Assembly: GCA_020831715.1 (NCBI GenBank)
Contig: JAFIGA010000016.1
Location: forward strand, 1 to 36,134
Reading direction: 5' to 3'
Length of the DNA stretch: 36,134 nucleotides
Origin: Leptospira sp.
GTDB taxonomy: Bacteria > Spirochaetota > Leptospiria > Leptospirales > Leptospiraceae
Of this stretch, positions 8,803 to 18,990 are shown piece by piece (position 1 is the first letter of the stretch; each line of letters starts with the position of its first letter). Below the pieces are notes generated by a model. That model searched no databases and had not been told where the DNA came from. It saw nothing but the letters and a program-made list of their open reading frames with translations. A program made the position numbers and the translations under genes.

Positions 8803-9444
8803 TTGGGAAAAAAGACTTGGAAAATAAAGTTGTCTTCTTACACTAGAATTGTGAATAAATCTTCCTTCTATATTCCTTCTCTGGTAGTTGGTCTTATTAT
8901 TTTAGGGAATCTTATTATAGTATGGAATACCGAATCCAAGATACCCCTTTATGCGGACAATCCTCCTTTTCGATTGGATGACTATACCCGATCCTTTCGT
9001 ATATCCTCTGAATCCAAACTACTTCATCTACTGGACGAGGATCTGTCTACACAATGGAAAAAATTAGGAGAAGGCACCCCATCTGCTGATTTCGATGTAG
9101 AATTGAGTCTTACACATCTTTGGGATGGAAATCTTTATGCTACGAAAAACTGGGATTCATTGGACTTGGAATTTTGTTCAGAACAAAAAACCAGATTCGA
9201 AGTAATACTCAGAGAAGCTATAAATGTAGATAAAGAATTACGCCTTCCCGATGATGAAATTTTTTACAGTGAAGTTATTCAAGCAAAAACAGGAGATAAA
9301 GTATCTATTGATTTGAAAAAATTGAAAGACTTACCAAACCGCACAGATTATCCGGAAGGTATTTATATTGTTGTCTTACGTGGAAAGGTATTAGAGTCCA
9401 AATCCGTCCCCGCCTGCTTACAATCAATAAAAGTTAATCTTTAG
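8803..9444 (+). CDS. Hypothetical membrane-anchored protein
   Basis: 213-aa ORF with TTG start and N-terminal hydrophobic segment (FYIPSLVVGLIILGNLIIVW). Confidence 0.65.
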   Translation: MGKKTWKIKLSSYTRIVNKSSFYIPSLVVGLIILGNLIIVWNTESKIPLYADNPPFRLDDYTRSFRISSESKLLHLLDEDLSTQWKKLGEGTPSADFDVELSLTHLWDGNLYATKNWDSLDLEFCSEQKTRFEVILREAINVDKELRLPDDEIFYSEVIQAKTGDKVSIDLKKLKDLPNRTDYPEGIYIVVLRGKVLESKSVPACLQSIKVNL

Positions 9445-10570
9445 ATTGTGGCATTTTGATCTTGGGATGTTGTTCTTTTTTGCTCTCGTTTAAATCTATA
9501 ATATCTTCTTCTACTTTAGGAGCTTCTTTTTTAACTCCGTTGATTGTCTCTACACGAAAATATCTTGGACCGGAAACTAAATTCCATTCTCGATAATAGA
9601 TCCTATTTCCATCCTTTGTAACAGATTGACTAAAAGAAGATTCGCTCTGTGTATTGAATTTGGAAATTTCTTTTTTCATTTCCTCGCGACAGGCTTCCAC
9701 AGAGTTACAATATTCGTCGTTAGAGGCATCATTATAACTATAAGATTTGGAATTGAATTTTTTATCGGAGAGTAGACTTTTAAATTTCAACTCAGATTCA
9801 TTCTGAGAATCGGCTTTCTCAGACTTTGGATTGGAAGCCTTTTCTCGATTAGGATCGAATACTTTACTCTGAATTGCAGATTGCAAACGACTCAATTCCA
9901 ATTGATTTCTGCGTTTTACCTTTTTAAAAATCTGACTCTTAATATATGGACATTCTTTACCGGAATTCACATCACATAACTCATCTATAAATGGAGATAC
10001 ATACGTAAGCTCAACAAAAACCGAAATGGAAGTTCCCACCGCAGGAAGTGCCGATAGTTTGATAATCTGAGGTATTTTGTCTTTATCTGTATAGGATTTA
10101 TGCTGAAAATTTGGATCAACTTTGGAAGATTTGCTGGTTTTTGCCAAGGACTCTTTTCCAAAAAGTGATCCATCCTCGGACAGGACAAATTGTTCATCTT
10201 TTTCCGTGCGTATAGTTTCTACAGTTGTGAGAGTAAATGCTTGAAAATTGATTGGTTCTCTCCCAATTTCCTTTCCTTCATTGTCCAAAACGACAATGGC
10301 ATGATCCCAGATTTCTCCGGATTTTATACTTTCGATAATATTAATTCCCGATCCTTGATACACCAAGTTCAGTTCAATATAATCCTCACCTCTTTTGTTT
10401 TTTAAAATATTAACAATTTTTTCATCTGACTGATTGCCCTCCATTTTGATTGCACTCAAATCAATGCGCTCGGTATACTGCGGAGGAACCTGCATGGTTT
10501 TGCACTGCATTGCAAGGAATAAACAAATTAGGATATATGAGAAGGAAGGATAGTATTTCAAAAATTTCAT
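9434..10570 (-). CDS. Hypothetical lipoprotein
   Basis: 378-aa ORF; signal peptide with lipobox-like LAMQC. Its 3' end overlaps the convergent 8803-9444 gene by 11 nt. Confidence 0.7.
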   Translation of the reverse strand: MKFLKYYPSFSYILICLFLAMQCKTMQVPPQYTERIDLSAIKMEGNQSDEKIVNILKNKRGEDYIELNLVYQGSGINIIESIKSGEIWDHAIVVLDNEGKEIGREPINFQAFTLTTVETIRTEKDEQFVLSEDGSLFGKESLAKTSKSSKVDPNFQHKSYTDKDKIPQIIKLSALPAVGTSISVFVELTYVSPFIDELCDVNSGKECPYIKSQIFKKVKRRNQLELSRLQSAIQSKVFDPNREKASNPKSEKADSQNESELKFKSLLSDKKFNSKSYSYNDASNDEYCNSVEACREEMKKEISKFNTQSESSFSQSVTKDGNRIYYREWNLVSGPRYFRVETINGVKKEAPKVEEDIIDLNESKKEQHPKIKMPQSKD

Positions 10571-10601
10571 AGTATTTTCTATAATTATAATCGGAAGAAA
10601 A

Positions 10602-10634
10602 AGAGAGTTGGATGGAAAAAATCCCCAACTCTCT
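10602..10634 (-). terminator. Intrinsic terminator downstream of the DUF3332 gene
   Basis: AGAGAGTTGG / CCAACTCTCT 10-bp perfect stem, followed on the minus strand by TTTTTCTT. Confidence 0.7.
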
Positions 10635-10649
10635 CCGGCAATAACTATC

Positions 10650-11258
10650 TTAGAAAAGATTCTCGGCGAATTTGTTTTCTAAAGCTTGCAACTCTTCAGT
10701 TGAAATTACTCTAGCTGAAGTCACTTTTCCATCTTGAGCCATTTTCAGAACTGTTTTAGATCCAATTTCTTGAGCGCTTATTTCAATAGCTTTCAATTCA
10801 CCATTGATTTCTTTAAATAGAACACCTTCTTTTTCTTGGAGAGCTACGAATTCCTCTGTCTTGCCATCAGCATTGACAGAAATCTTCATTTTTTTACCGA
10901 ATTCTGTGTAGGTAATAGTTACCGACTCATTTCCATTTTTAAAATTTTTGGTAAGTTTTCCATCCATGTCGAATTCTGCTTTTGCAACAGGGTTAGAGCC
11001 TGTCCAGAATTCTACTAAGTTGAAAAGTATAATGTCAGCTGCAAATCCAAATCCATAAAGAACACTAAATGGAAAGTACATAAGCAATGTCTGAATGAAT
11101 TTAGCGAGTAGTCCGCTTCCTATTCTAAGCCCTTTATGAGCACTGTAAACTGTCTTCACAATACCAAAACTTCCAAAGCAATTGCCGAAGGAAAATACCC
11201 CTACCAACGCAATGCAAAGTATCGTTATCGCTCTTTTAATTCTATTTTTTTCTGTCAT
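10650..11258 (-). CDS. DUF3332 family protein
   Basis: IVKTVYSAHKGLRIGSGLLAKFIQTLLMYFPFSVLYGFGFAADIILFNLVEFWTGSNP resembles DUF3332 proteins. Confidence 0.8.
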   Translation of the reverse strand: MTEKNRIKRAITILCIALVGVFSFGNCFGSFGIVKTVYSAHKGLRIGSGLLAKFIQTLLMYFPFSVLYGFGFAADIILFNLVEFWTGSNPVAKAEFDMDGKLTKNFKNGNESVTITYTEFGKKMKISVNADGKTEEFVALQEKEGVLFKEINGELKAIEISAQEIGSKTVLKMAQDGKVTSARVISTEELQALENKFAENLF

Positions 11259-11369
11259 AAAACTTACTCCTTGTGTAAGAATGGTTTCATGACTAGTTTA
11301 ATCGATAGGGGATTATCCTTGCAAGTATTCTTTTTCTTTTAATTCTGTATATTTAAGTGCAAATTAAAT

Positions 11370-12827
11370 ATGCTATTTTCCAATTTTGAATTTTTTCTAT
11401 TTTTTGGTGTTGTTTTTTTCCTCTATTGGTATGTCCTGCCATGGGCATTTCCCGTCGAAGAGAGACGGCTCAGTGCCATCCATATATTTCTTTTAATTGC
11501 CAGTTATGTTTTTTACATGAGCTGGGATTGGAGATTTGGAGGGTTGATTTTAATTTCTACCTATGTGGATTTTTTAGCCGGGCGCATCATCCACACATCC
11601 GACAAAAAGCTATATCGAATACTGGCACTCAACACCAGCCTAATCGTAAACCTAATTTTCATTCTAGGTTTTTTTAAATATTACAACTTCCTCTCTTCTT
11701 CCTTGAACGAGGTCATGAACGGGTTCTTTGGTTTTCCCAATACTCTCCCAATATTGGATATAATCCTACCGGTGGGTGTATCTTTTTATACCTTCCAGTC
11801 ATTGAGTTATACTATAGATATTTACCGCAAAGTCATTGAGTCCGAGAAGAGTTTTATAAAATTTGCCCTATTTGTTTCCTTCTTCCCTCAGTTGGTAGCG
11901 GGGCCAATCGTTACGGCTAAAACATTTTTGCCTCAATTATCCGGCACCAAAAAACTGGAAGATATCCCCTTCCGAAAGGCTATACGTTACTTTCTAATGG
12001 GATACTTCAAGAAAGTTATCCTATCGGACAATGTATCCCCTATTTCCGATCTCATCTATAGCAATCCGGGAGCCTACAGCACGGAAGCGGCTTGGCTTGC
12101 GGCATTCTTGTTTTGGGTGCAGGTGTATTGTGATTTCAGTGGATATACTGACATGGCTTATTCTGTTGCCTTACTTTTGGGTTTTGAGCTTCCGGAGAAT
12201 TTTAGAATGCCCTATATATCCAGAAGTATTACCGAACATTGGAGAAGATGGCATATAACACTCTCTACATGGTTAAGAGATTATGTGTATATATCCATGG
12301 GTGGTTCCCGCGCAGGAGTTTTTAGATATAGATTCAATCTCTGGTTCACTATGTTCGTAGGTGGAGTTTGGCATGGAGCTAACTGGACCTTTGTGGTATG
12401 GGGATCGATTCAAGGGGGACTACTCCTACTTGAAAGTTTTTTGAAAGAATTCAGAGAGAAATACATTCATTTTGACTATAGTCGCTTCACACCATTCCTA
12501 AATACCTTTCGATGGATCTATACGACCTTTCTGACAGTAACAGTGGGAACTTGCTTTCGATCGGATTCATTGGAGAAGGAATGGATACTTCTACAGAAGA
12601 TGTTTATCTATTCCGAAGGAATTCTCAGGCCCTATATGCTCAAGACGGGCATTCCCGTGATTTTGATTGTATTTGCCGCACATTGGATTGGTTACTTTAT
12701 TTTCGAAAAAAAGAAGGAGTGGAAGATTCCGGCAAAAATTGAATTCGCATTGTATCCGTTGGTCATTTTGCTTTTTTCCCTATTTACACCGGATCATGAA
12801 ATTCCATTTATCTACTTTCAGTTCTAA
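11370..12827 (+). CDS. MBOAT family O-acyltransferase (AlgI-like)
   Basis: Multi-pass membrane protein; LPVGVSFYTFQSLSYTIDIYR, DFSGYTDMA, MWFTMFVGGVWHGANWTFVVWG-type region with conserved His. Confidence 0.92.
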   Translation: MLFSNFEFFLFFGVVFFLYWYVLPWAFPVEERRLSAIHIFLLIASYVFYMSWDWRFGGLILISTYVDFLAGRIIHTSDKKLYRILALNTSLIVNLIFILGFFKYYNFLSSSLNEVMNGFFGFPNTLPILDIILPVGVSFYTFQSLSYTIDIYRKVIESEKSFIKFALFVSFFPQLVAGPIVTAKTFLPQLSGTKKLEDIPFRKAIRYFLMGYFKKVILSDNVSPISDLIYSNPGAYSTEAAWLAAFLFWVQVYCDFSGYTDMAYSVALLLGFELPENFRMPYISRSITEHWRRWHITLSTWLRDYVYISMGGSRAGVFRYRFNLWFTMFVGGVWHGANWTFVVWGSIQGGLLLLESFLKEFREKYIHFDYSRFTPFLNTFRWIYTTFLTVTVGTCFRSDSLEKEWILLQKMFIYSEGILRPYMLKTGIPVILIVFAAHWIGYFIFEKKKEWKIPAKIEFALYPLVILLFSLFTPDHEIPFIYFQF

Positions 12828-12877
12828 TTTTTTATTGACGCAATCTTTCGATGTTGGATCAATGAAACAGTCCATTT

Positions 12878-13228
12878 ATGAAAGTTGATCGCAGAGGAAT
12901 ACGAATTACACCCAAAGAGTTCGAAGAATATAAAATTCGAATCGACCTGGGAGAACTCACTTTCGAAGGGAATCTGGGAAATGTCTCCGACTCCGGTCTC
13001 TGTGTGATCATGAACGATGACTCTTTAATGGACGAAGTGGACTCGGAGATTACGGGAGCAATTCTCTCCAGGAAAAAACATGATTATCTAGACTTCCAAG
13101 GCAAGATCGTTTGGGCGAAGGAAAGTAGCAGCGAGCCCCGTCAGTATCTTGCAGGAGTCGAATTCGAGGAGACATTGGTTCTCACCAATGAACTCCTTCT
13201 TAAAAGCATGCTCTTCGAAAGTAGCTAA
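12878..13228 (+). CDS. PilZ domain protein
   Basis: RRGIR (RxxxR) and NVSDSGL ([D/N]xSxxG) with appropriate spacing. Confidence 0.8.
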   Translation: MKVDRRGIRITPKEFEEYKIRIDLGELTFEGNLGNVSDSGLCVIMNDDSLMDEVDSEITGAILSRKKHDYLDFQGKIVWAKESSSEPRQYLAGVEFEETLVLTNELLLKSMLFESS

Positions 13229-13281
13229 ATCAACTTAGCCTGCCTATACTCTCCATAGATTCAATGGCTAAATTAATTTGA

Positions 13282-15291
13282 TTACCGATTCAATCGAATG
13301 ATAAGATTGAGTCTTTCCGCAATCGCAATCACTTCCATTACTCTATTCTTATCTATGATAATTCCGGTTGAAGATATCTCTTCCAAGACAAATTTCTTAC
13401 CCTTAATCTGACCCATGAGTTGTTCCATAACCAAAGGATCGGCAGTTCGCACCAACACGGAGTCCTCGGTTACAGTTACAATCGGAAGTTTAGATCCCCA
13501 ATCTTCCAACAAGAAGAGTAGGTTTTGAGCGAGCTCACCTTTATTGAATTCTCTAAGGAAATTAATAAATTCATGTGCACTAAATCCAAGTAGAATACCC
13601 GCTTGGAATGAGTCTTTGGTTAAGTGGAAGGTATAAACGCGATCATAATCCTTCAACTCGGCAAATGCTTTCAATAAATTGATTCCGGTAATAGAAACCC
13701 TGTCCGGGAATGCAATGATAGACATGTCCGGGTTGATGGTAATTCCACCCTTCTCTGTTGTATTGGGGAGCTCATCTTGATTGAAATAAAATCTTCCCAA
13801 GTCAGCTAACTTAAGATGACGATTGGGATATTCCACTTCTATCAATCCAAACAAATGAAGGTAAAAAACAGCAGATTGGATCTCTTTTCTAAGATCGGCA
13901 AGGTCTTCTTCGAAAGTTTTGATTCTAAACCCCGGGGCAAAAATCAAATGCTCCCGAATGATATTCGAAAAGATTACATGAACATTGATGGTTCCGTAAT
14001 TCATGATTAGCTTTACAATCTTATCTAAGATAGGCTTATCGTAAAAAGGAACTTCTGTCGCCTGGAAAACTTCCGGAGGATTGAGTCTTCTGGATCTGGC
14101 TTCGTTCACTTCATGAATGACACTTCGCATAATCTCGAATATATCTCTAGTCTGAAATTCATCAATATCACCGACAAGAATCACGTTCTCATTCTTGATA
14201 TCTACATAATTCATGAGTTTCAAGATAGGCAGGATCAATTCAATCTGATAAACCTGACTTTTTTCAGGGAAGATATCAATATCCGGATTTAGTAAATCAG
14301 TCTCTGTTCTCTTATGATCTGCTTGCTTGATCTTACCGGATTTTGCAAGATTTAGACCCTTACGGGAAATGTAAGAAATCATCTTTTTAACGTTTAGATA
14401 AAAATCCAACTGATTGCTTGCAAGTTTTTCCGTTCTTTGTTTGGTAGTTTTCTTAGTTGGAGGAAGGATAGGATTGGTCTGAATATGTTCCAAAATCTCT
14501 TTTGGAATAACCGCAAGTCGAATAAACTTATCTTCTACGAAGTATATATCTCGTATCAAATGTAGATTGGTTAGATGAGGAATTGTTGTTTCGAATTTTC
14601 CACGTTGGGTGATGATATAGTTTCGAATTGTATCTATTTCTATAATACCACCATGTGTGTAAATTTGGTGCATCACGTCTCTATGAAAATCATCCAAAGA
14701 ATCCAAAGTTTTCTGAATTCCTTCTGCCGTAAGTGCATTCTTTAGAAAACTGGCATCAGCCTTCTTGACGCCTTGCGCATCCAACCACTCTTTCGGAAAA
14801 TAGGTCGCCGGTTGCTTGGCTAAATCTTTTTCTAAAACAATTCGAAACTTCTCGCCTTTATGGTTGACATCGGCAGTTACAATGGATGCAATTTCTTCGT
14901 AAAAATGATATTTATCTAGATTATTGGTAAGTCTTTCACGGTTTTTTCTCTGGTATAAGAAAAAATACTTTCTGAGAACATTGAGTTCCATTTCCACATT
15001 GATTGGTGGAACATTGACTTTACGAGAAATTTCTCCCAAGGTCATCACATTCTTATTTTTCAAAATATTTGTCAGAATTGTGACTTGCATGATAGAAAGT
15101 TTCTCTAAAACGCCTTTCAGATAGAATTCATCGGTGAAGGCTTCTAAAAGGGCACCTACAGCAGTTTTTTTATCTTTTGCCGAGACCTTGCTTAGGTTCC
15201 ACAATTGGGCGGTTTTCTTTAATTCCGCCATATCGAGTTTTTCGAGCTCTTGGTATAGGACTGATTCTTTAGACATGAATATAAGCTTCAT
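13282..15291 (-). CDS. Large protein with C-terminal XPB/Ssl2 N-terminal-domain-like (Helicase_C_3-type) region, no helicase motifs
   Basis: 669 aa; C-terminal [15 protein letters not shown]...[30 protein letters not shown]...[25 protein letters not shown] pattern; no Walker A/DEAH motif seen. Confidence 0.65.
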   Translation of the reverse strand: MKLIFMSKESVLYQELEKLDMAELKKTAQLWNLSKVSAKDKKTAVGALLEAFTDEFYLKGVLEKLSIMQVTILTNILKNKNVMTLGEISRKVNVPPINVEMELNVLRKYFFLYQRKNRERLTNNLDKYHFYEEIASIVTADVNHKGEKFRIVLEKDLAKQPATYFPKEWLDAQGVKKADASFLKNALTAEGIQKTLDSLDDFHRDVMHQIYTHGGIIEIDTIRNYIITQRGKFETTIPHLTNLHLIRDIYFVEDKFIRLAVIPKEILEHIQTNPILPPTKKTTKQRTEKLASNQLDFYLNVKKMISYISRKGLNLAKSGKIKQADHKRTETDLLNPDIDIFPEKSQVYQIELILPILKLMNYVDIKNENVILVGDIDEFQTRDIFEIMRSVIHEVNEARSRRLNPPEVFQATEVPFYDKPILDKIVKLIMNYGTINVHVIFSNIIREHLIFAPGFRIKTFEEDLADLRKEIQSAVFYLHLFGLIEVEYPNRHLKLADLGRFYFNQDELPNTTEKGGITINPDMSIIAFPDRVSITGINLLKAFAELKDYDRVYTFHLTKDSFQAGILLGFSAHEFINFLREFNKGELAQNLLFLLEDWGSKLPIVTVTEDSVLVRTADPLVMEQLMGQIKGKKFVLEEISSTGIIIDKNRVMEVIAIAERLNLIIRLNR

Positions 15292-15327
15292 TTTAAAGCA
15301 AGGGGTACCATGTAAACCAAAATAAAA

Positions 15328-16647
15328 ATGGTTTTCGCAAATTCTTTTCCTTTAGAAGCTGGAAATATGACCGGATTTATCAGCGGAGGACTTAGAATCC
15401 TTCACTCAGGCGCTATTTTTTCAACTAAATTAGGTGGGATTGCTTTAGAAGTTTTGACAGGCAACCCTCCCATGAAGTCCATTGCCAAGAAATTACGCGA
15501 GGCATTCGAAGACCTTGGAGCAACCTATATTAAATTAGGACAATTCATTGCATCCGCTCCGTCCTTGTTCCCCATCGAGATGGTTGATGAGATGCAAAAA
15601 TGCCTAGACCAAGTACGACCTGTCCCTATCAAAGACATTCATAGAACCATACAAAAAGAACTGGGAGCTCCCGTAAGTAAGATCTTTCATTCATTCGACG
15701 ATAAGCCGATAGCCTCCGCATCCATTGCTCAAGTCCATGGAGCCATAACCAAAGATGGGCTCGACGTTGTAGTCAAGATCCAACGTCCCGACATTGAGCA
15801 TGTATTGGAAACAGATATGGGACTTATCCAAGTTCTAACCTGGATATTGGAAAAGATTGCTCCGCAGTTCAAATCGTCCGGACTCACAGGAATGGTGGAA
15901 GAGTTCCGAAAATCCATCTTGGAAGAAACCGATTTCATTCGCGAAGCCAAAAACATAGAAGAATTCGAAAATTACTTGCTCCGAGTTGGCGAAGCCAGAG
16001 CTGTAGTACCCAGAGTCTATCATGCCTATAGTTCACGCAAAGTGCTAACCATGGAAAGATTTTATGGTGCAGGAATTACGGATGAAGTCGGACTCCGTGA
16101 ATTTACCAAGGATCCTAAGGCGGTTTTGGAGACGGCACTTGAGGTTTGGTTTTCTTCCCTTGCAGAATCCGGCTTCTTTCATGCAGATGTCCATGCCGGC
16201 AATCTTATGATTCTAAAAGATGGGAAGATTGGATTTATAGATTTTGGTATAGTGGGAAGGATCTCGCCCAAAGTATGGTCCGGTCTGATGATGTTCATGC
16301 AAGGCATTAGTTTTGGTGAGGCGGAGCTTGTAGCCGATGGGCTGATCGAAATGGATTCCACAGAGGGGAATATAAACCGAAAGAAATTGATTCAAGACTT
16401 GGACCATGTATTTCGAGAAATGTTTGAAATCATGGAAGGTTTACAAGCAGGAGATGTTACCGTGGTGGATGACCATAAACTGAACCGGATCATGTTCGAT
16501 ATAAAAGAAATCACAGAAACCAATGGATTGAAAATTCCCAGAGAGTTTGGTCTTCTCATAAAACAAATTCTATATTTTGATAGATATGTTAAGGCTTTAG
16601 CTCCTGAAATCAACATCATTCGTGATCAGAAAAAATACATTGTATGA
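15328..16647 (+). CDS. ABC1/AarF/UbiB family atypical kinase
   Basis: [55 protein letters not shown]. Confidence 0.93.
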   Translation: MVFANSFPLEAGNMTGFISGGLRILHSGAIFSTKLGGIALEVLTGNPPMKSIAKKLREAFEDLGATYIKLGQFIASAPSLFPIEMVDEMQKCLDQVRPVPIKDIHRTIQKELGAPVSKIFHSFDDKPIASASIAQVHGAITKDGLDVVVKIQRPDIEHVLETDMGLIQVLTWILEKIAPQFKSSGLTGMVEEFRKSILEETDFIREAKNIEEFENYLLRVGEARAVVPRVYHAYSSRKVLTMERFYGAGITDEVGLREFTKDPKAVLETALEVWFSSLAESGFFHADVHAGNLMILKDGKIGFIDFGIVGRISPKVWSGLMMFMQGISFGEAELVADGLIEMDSTEGNINRKKLIQDLDHVFREMFEIMEGLQAGDVTVVDDHKLNRIMFDIKEITETNGLKIPREFGLLIKQILYFDRYVKALAPEINIIRDQKKYIV

Positions 16648-16913
16648 TAGAAAAAATCAAGCCTAAATCTTCGGAAAACCTAGCATCCATGAAACCCGGA
16701 ACAGGTGGCATGATTCAATCACTCAATGAAGAGGTTATGGATAAGAATACCATCCAGGATTTCTGGGATCACGGATTTCTTCCTGGAACTAGATTTGAAA
16801 TACTGGGAGTATTTCCATCACAGAAAAAGATTCTCGTATTGGTTGAGGGAGCGGTAAAAATTGCCCTACCGATGAATCTCGCCGAACAGGTATTGGTAGT
16901 TTATGAAAAATAA
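16644..16913 (+). CDS. feoA: FeoA domain protein (ferrous iron transport)
   Basis: SH3-like FeoA pattern (LNEE...HGFLPGTRFEILGVFP...VKIALPMNLAEQVLV); ATGA overlap with upstream gene and overlap with feoB. Confidence 0.85.
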   Translation: MIEKIKPKSSENLASMKPGTGGMIQSLNEEVMDKNTIQDFWDHGFLPGTRFEILGVFPSQKKILVLVEGAVKIALPMNLAEQVLVVYEK

Positions 16914-18966
16914 TTCTCCCAACAATTCCAAATTCAAATACCTTCTGGTGGGAAATCCCAATTGTGGAAAATCCACTCTATTCAATCGATTGACCGGACT
17001 CAGACAGAAGACCGGTAATTTCGTAGGTGTTACAGTAGAAAAAAAAGTAGGAACCATTTCCATGGACTCGGGACAATCCGTGGAAATATGGGATCTTCCG
17101 GGTTCTTATAGCTTGGAAGGAAACTCAGAAGACAAGAAGGTAACAACACGAGAAATTCTTTCGAGAGATGAAAATGATAGAATCATCTTTGTAATGGATG
17201 CAATCCAAATCGAAAGAAGCTTTCAATTTCTAACCTCCTTGATAGACACAGGAGCTCCCATATTGGTTGTTCTTACAATGAAGGATCTTCTGAATAGAAG
17301 GGGAATCTCAATTGATATTAAAAAGCTAGAACAACTAACCGGTCTCCCCGTTCATATTGTCAATGCCAAATCCGGAGATGGAGTAGCCGAACTCCTGAAA
17401 GATTTGCGAAAGCCCGAAATCTTTCGCGAAGGAAAGAGAATCTGGAATTGGAATTCCCAGGAAGAAAAAGCAATCTCCAAACTCTCCAAAGAACTAAATA
17501 TAAATGATTCTAAATCCAGGTTCGCCCTAGAAAGCACACTGATAGGAAAAGAAGAATTCCTGAATTTATGGAATTCTCCTGCACAAGAAAAGATACAAAA
17601 TGTTCGAAAAGATTTAAACTTCTCGCAACAAGAAGCACTGATTCATCGTTCCATAGGAATTAAAAAAATTATTTCTCAGTGCATCACTCATACAAAATCG
17701 AATTCCGGCAGTATTGGAATGGAAAATGCCGATAAAATTCTCCTCCATCCCTTCTGGGGAATTGCAATATTTCTGGGGCTTATGGCTATGGTATTCCAAT
17801 TGCTGTTTACCTGGGCTGAATTCCCGATGGAGCTTATAGAAGACGGCATTGCCTCTGTTCAGGAATATCTAACCGGTATTCTTCCGGAAGGCCCTCTATC
17901 GGCACTTCTTGTGGATGGGGCGATTGGTGGAGTGGGAGCTGTGGTGGTTTTTATTCCACAGCTGAGTCTATTGTTTTTCTTCATAGGACTCATGGAAGAG
18001 TCGGGTTATATGGCACGAGTTTCTTTTGTAATGGATCGTGTCATGGGTAAGTTCGGATTGTCCGGCAAAAGTTTCATTCCCCTACTTTCATCAGCCGCCT
18101 GTGCCGTTCCCGCGATCATGGGAGCACGAACCATCGAAAACAAATCCGATAGAATGGCTACCATCATGGTCTCTCCACTGATAATGTGTTCTGCGAGATA
18201 CCCTGTTTATATTTTGGTAGTGGGTGCTGTCTTTAGTGCTGAATCCCTATTCGGAGTATTTAGCTTGCAAGGCTTCGTATTATTTTGCATGTTCCTATTG
18301 GGTCTTATAACATCCTTGGCTTTCGGCTTACTTTTCAAGAAAACTGTGTTCAAGGAATCCTCATCTTATTTCATGATGGAGCTCCCCACTTACAAAATGC
18401 CCAGTTTTCTATCTATTTTTCAAAATGTTTTCTCCAAGATAAAAGCCTTCTTGATGAGTGCCGGTCAGATCATTCTTTATATATCTATCTTACTATGGTT
18501 CATTGCCTACTACCCCATCCAAAAAGATGATGCAGGCAATATCTCCAATAATATAAAGCAGTCTTATGCCGCAAGCCTGGGCAAGACAATTGAGCCCATC
18601 ATCGAGCCTTTAGGCTTTGATTGGAAGATAGGCATATCCTTAATCACATCATTTGCAGCGCGAGAGGTGATGGTATCCACTCTTGCCATCATCTATGAAG
18701 TGGAAGACGAGGGAGAAGAAAGTGTCAGTCTAAGAGAGGCAATGCGAAATGACACTAGAAAAGATGGCAGTCCCCTTTGGACTCCTGTTACGGGGTTGAG
18801 CATTTTGGTATTTTTCGCTTTTGCCAGTCAATGCATGTCAACCTTGGCAGTGGTTCGTAGAGAGACGAATTCTTACTTTTGGCCGGCAGTTCAATTTGCT
18901 TACATGACAACTCTCGCATATATTGCGTCTTTATTGGTCTATCAGATAGGAAATTTATTTATTTAA
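16903..18966 (+). CDS. feoB: Ferrous iron transport protein B
   Basis: N-terminal G domain (GNPNCGKSTLFN, GVTVE, DLPGSYSL) and Gate/nucleoside-recognition membrane regions (SAACAVPAIMGARTI). Confidence 0.95.
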   Translation: MKNNSPNNSKFKYLLVGNPNCGKSTLFNRLTGLRQKTGNFVGVTVEKKVGTISMDSGQSVEIWDLPGSYSLEGNSEDKKVTTREILSRDENDRIIFVMDAIQIERSFQFLTSLIDTGAPILVVLTMKDLLNRRGISIDIKKLEQLTGLPVHIVNAKSGDGVAELLKDLRKPEIFREGKRIWNWNSQEEKAISKLSKELNINDSKSRFALESTLIGKEEFLNLWNSPAQEKIQNVRKDLNFSQQEALIHRSIGIKKIISQCITHTKSNSGSIGMENADKILLHPFWGIAIFLGLMAMVFQLLFTWAEFPMELIEDGIASVQEYLTGILPEGPLSALLVDGAIGGVGAVVVFIPQLSLLFFFIGLMEESGYMARVSFVMDRVMGKFGLSGKSFIPLLSSAACAVPAIMGARTIENKSDRMATIMVSPLIMCSARYPVYILVVGAVFSAESLFGVFSLQGFVLFCMFLLGLITSLAFGLLFKKTVFKESSSYFMMELPTYKMPSFLSIFQNVFSKIKAFLMSAGQIILYISILLWFIAYYPIQKDDAGNISNNIKQSYAASLGKTIEPIIEPLGFDWKIGISLITSFAAREVMVSTLAIIYEVEDEGEESVSLREAMRNDTRKDGSPLWTPVTGLSILVFFAFASQCMSTLAVVRRETNSYFWPAVQFAYMTTLAYIASLLVYQIGNLFI

Positions 18967-18990
18967 GGATGAATTGATTCAGGAAAATAT

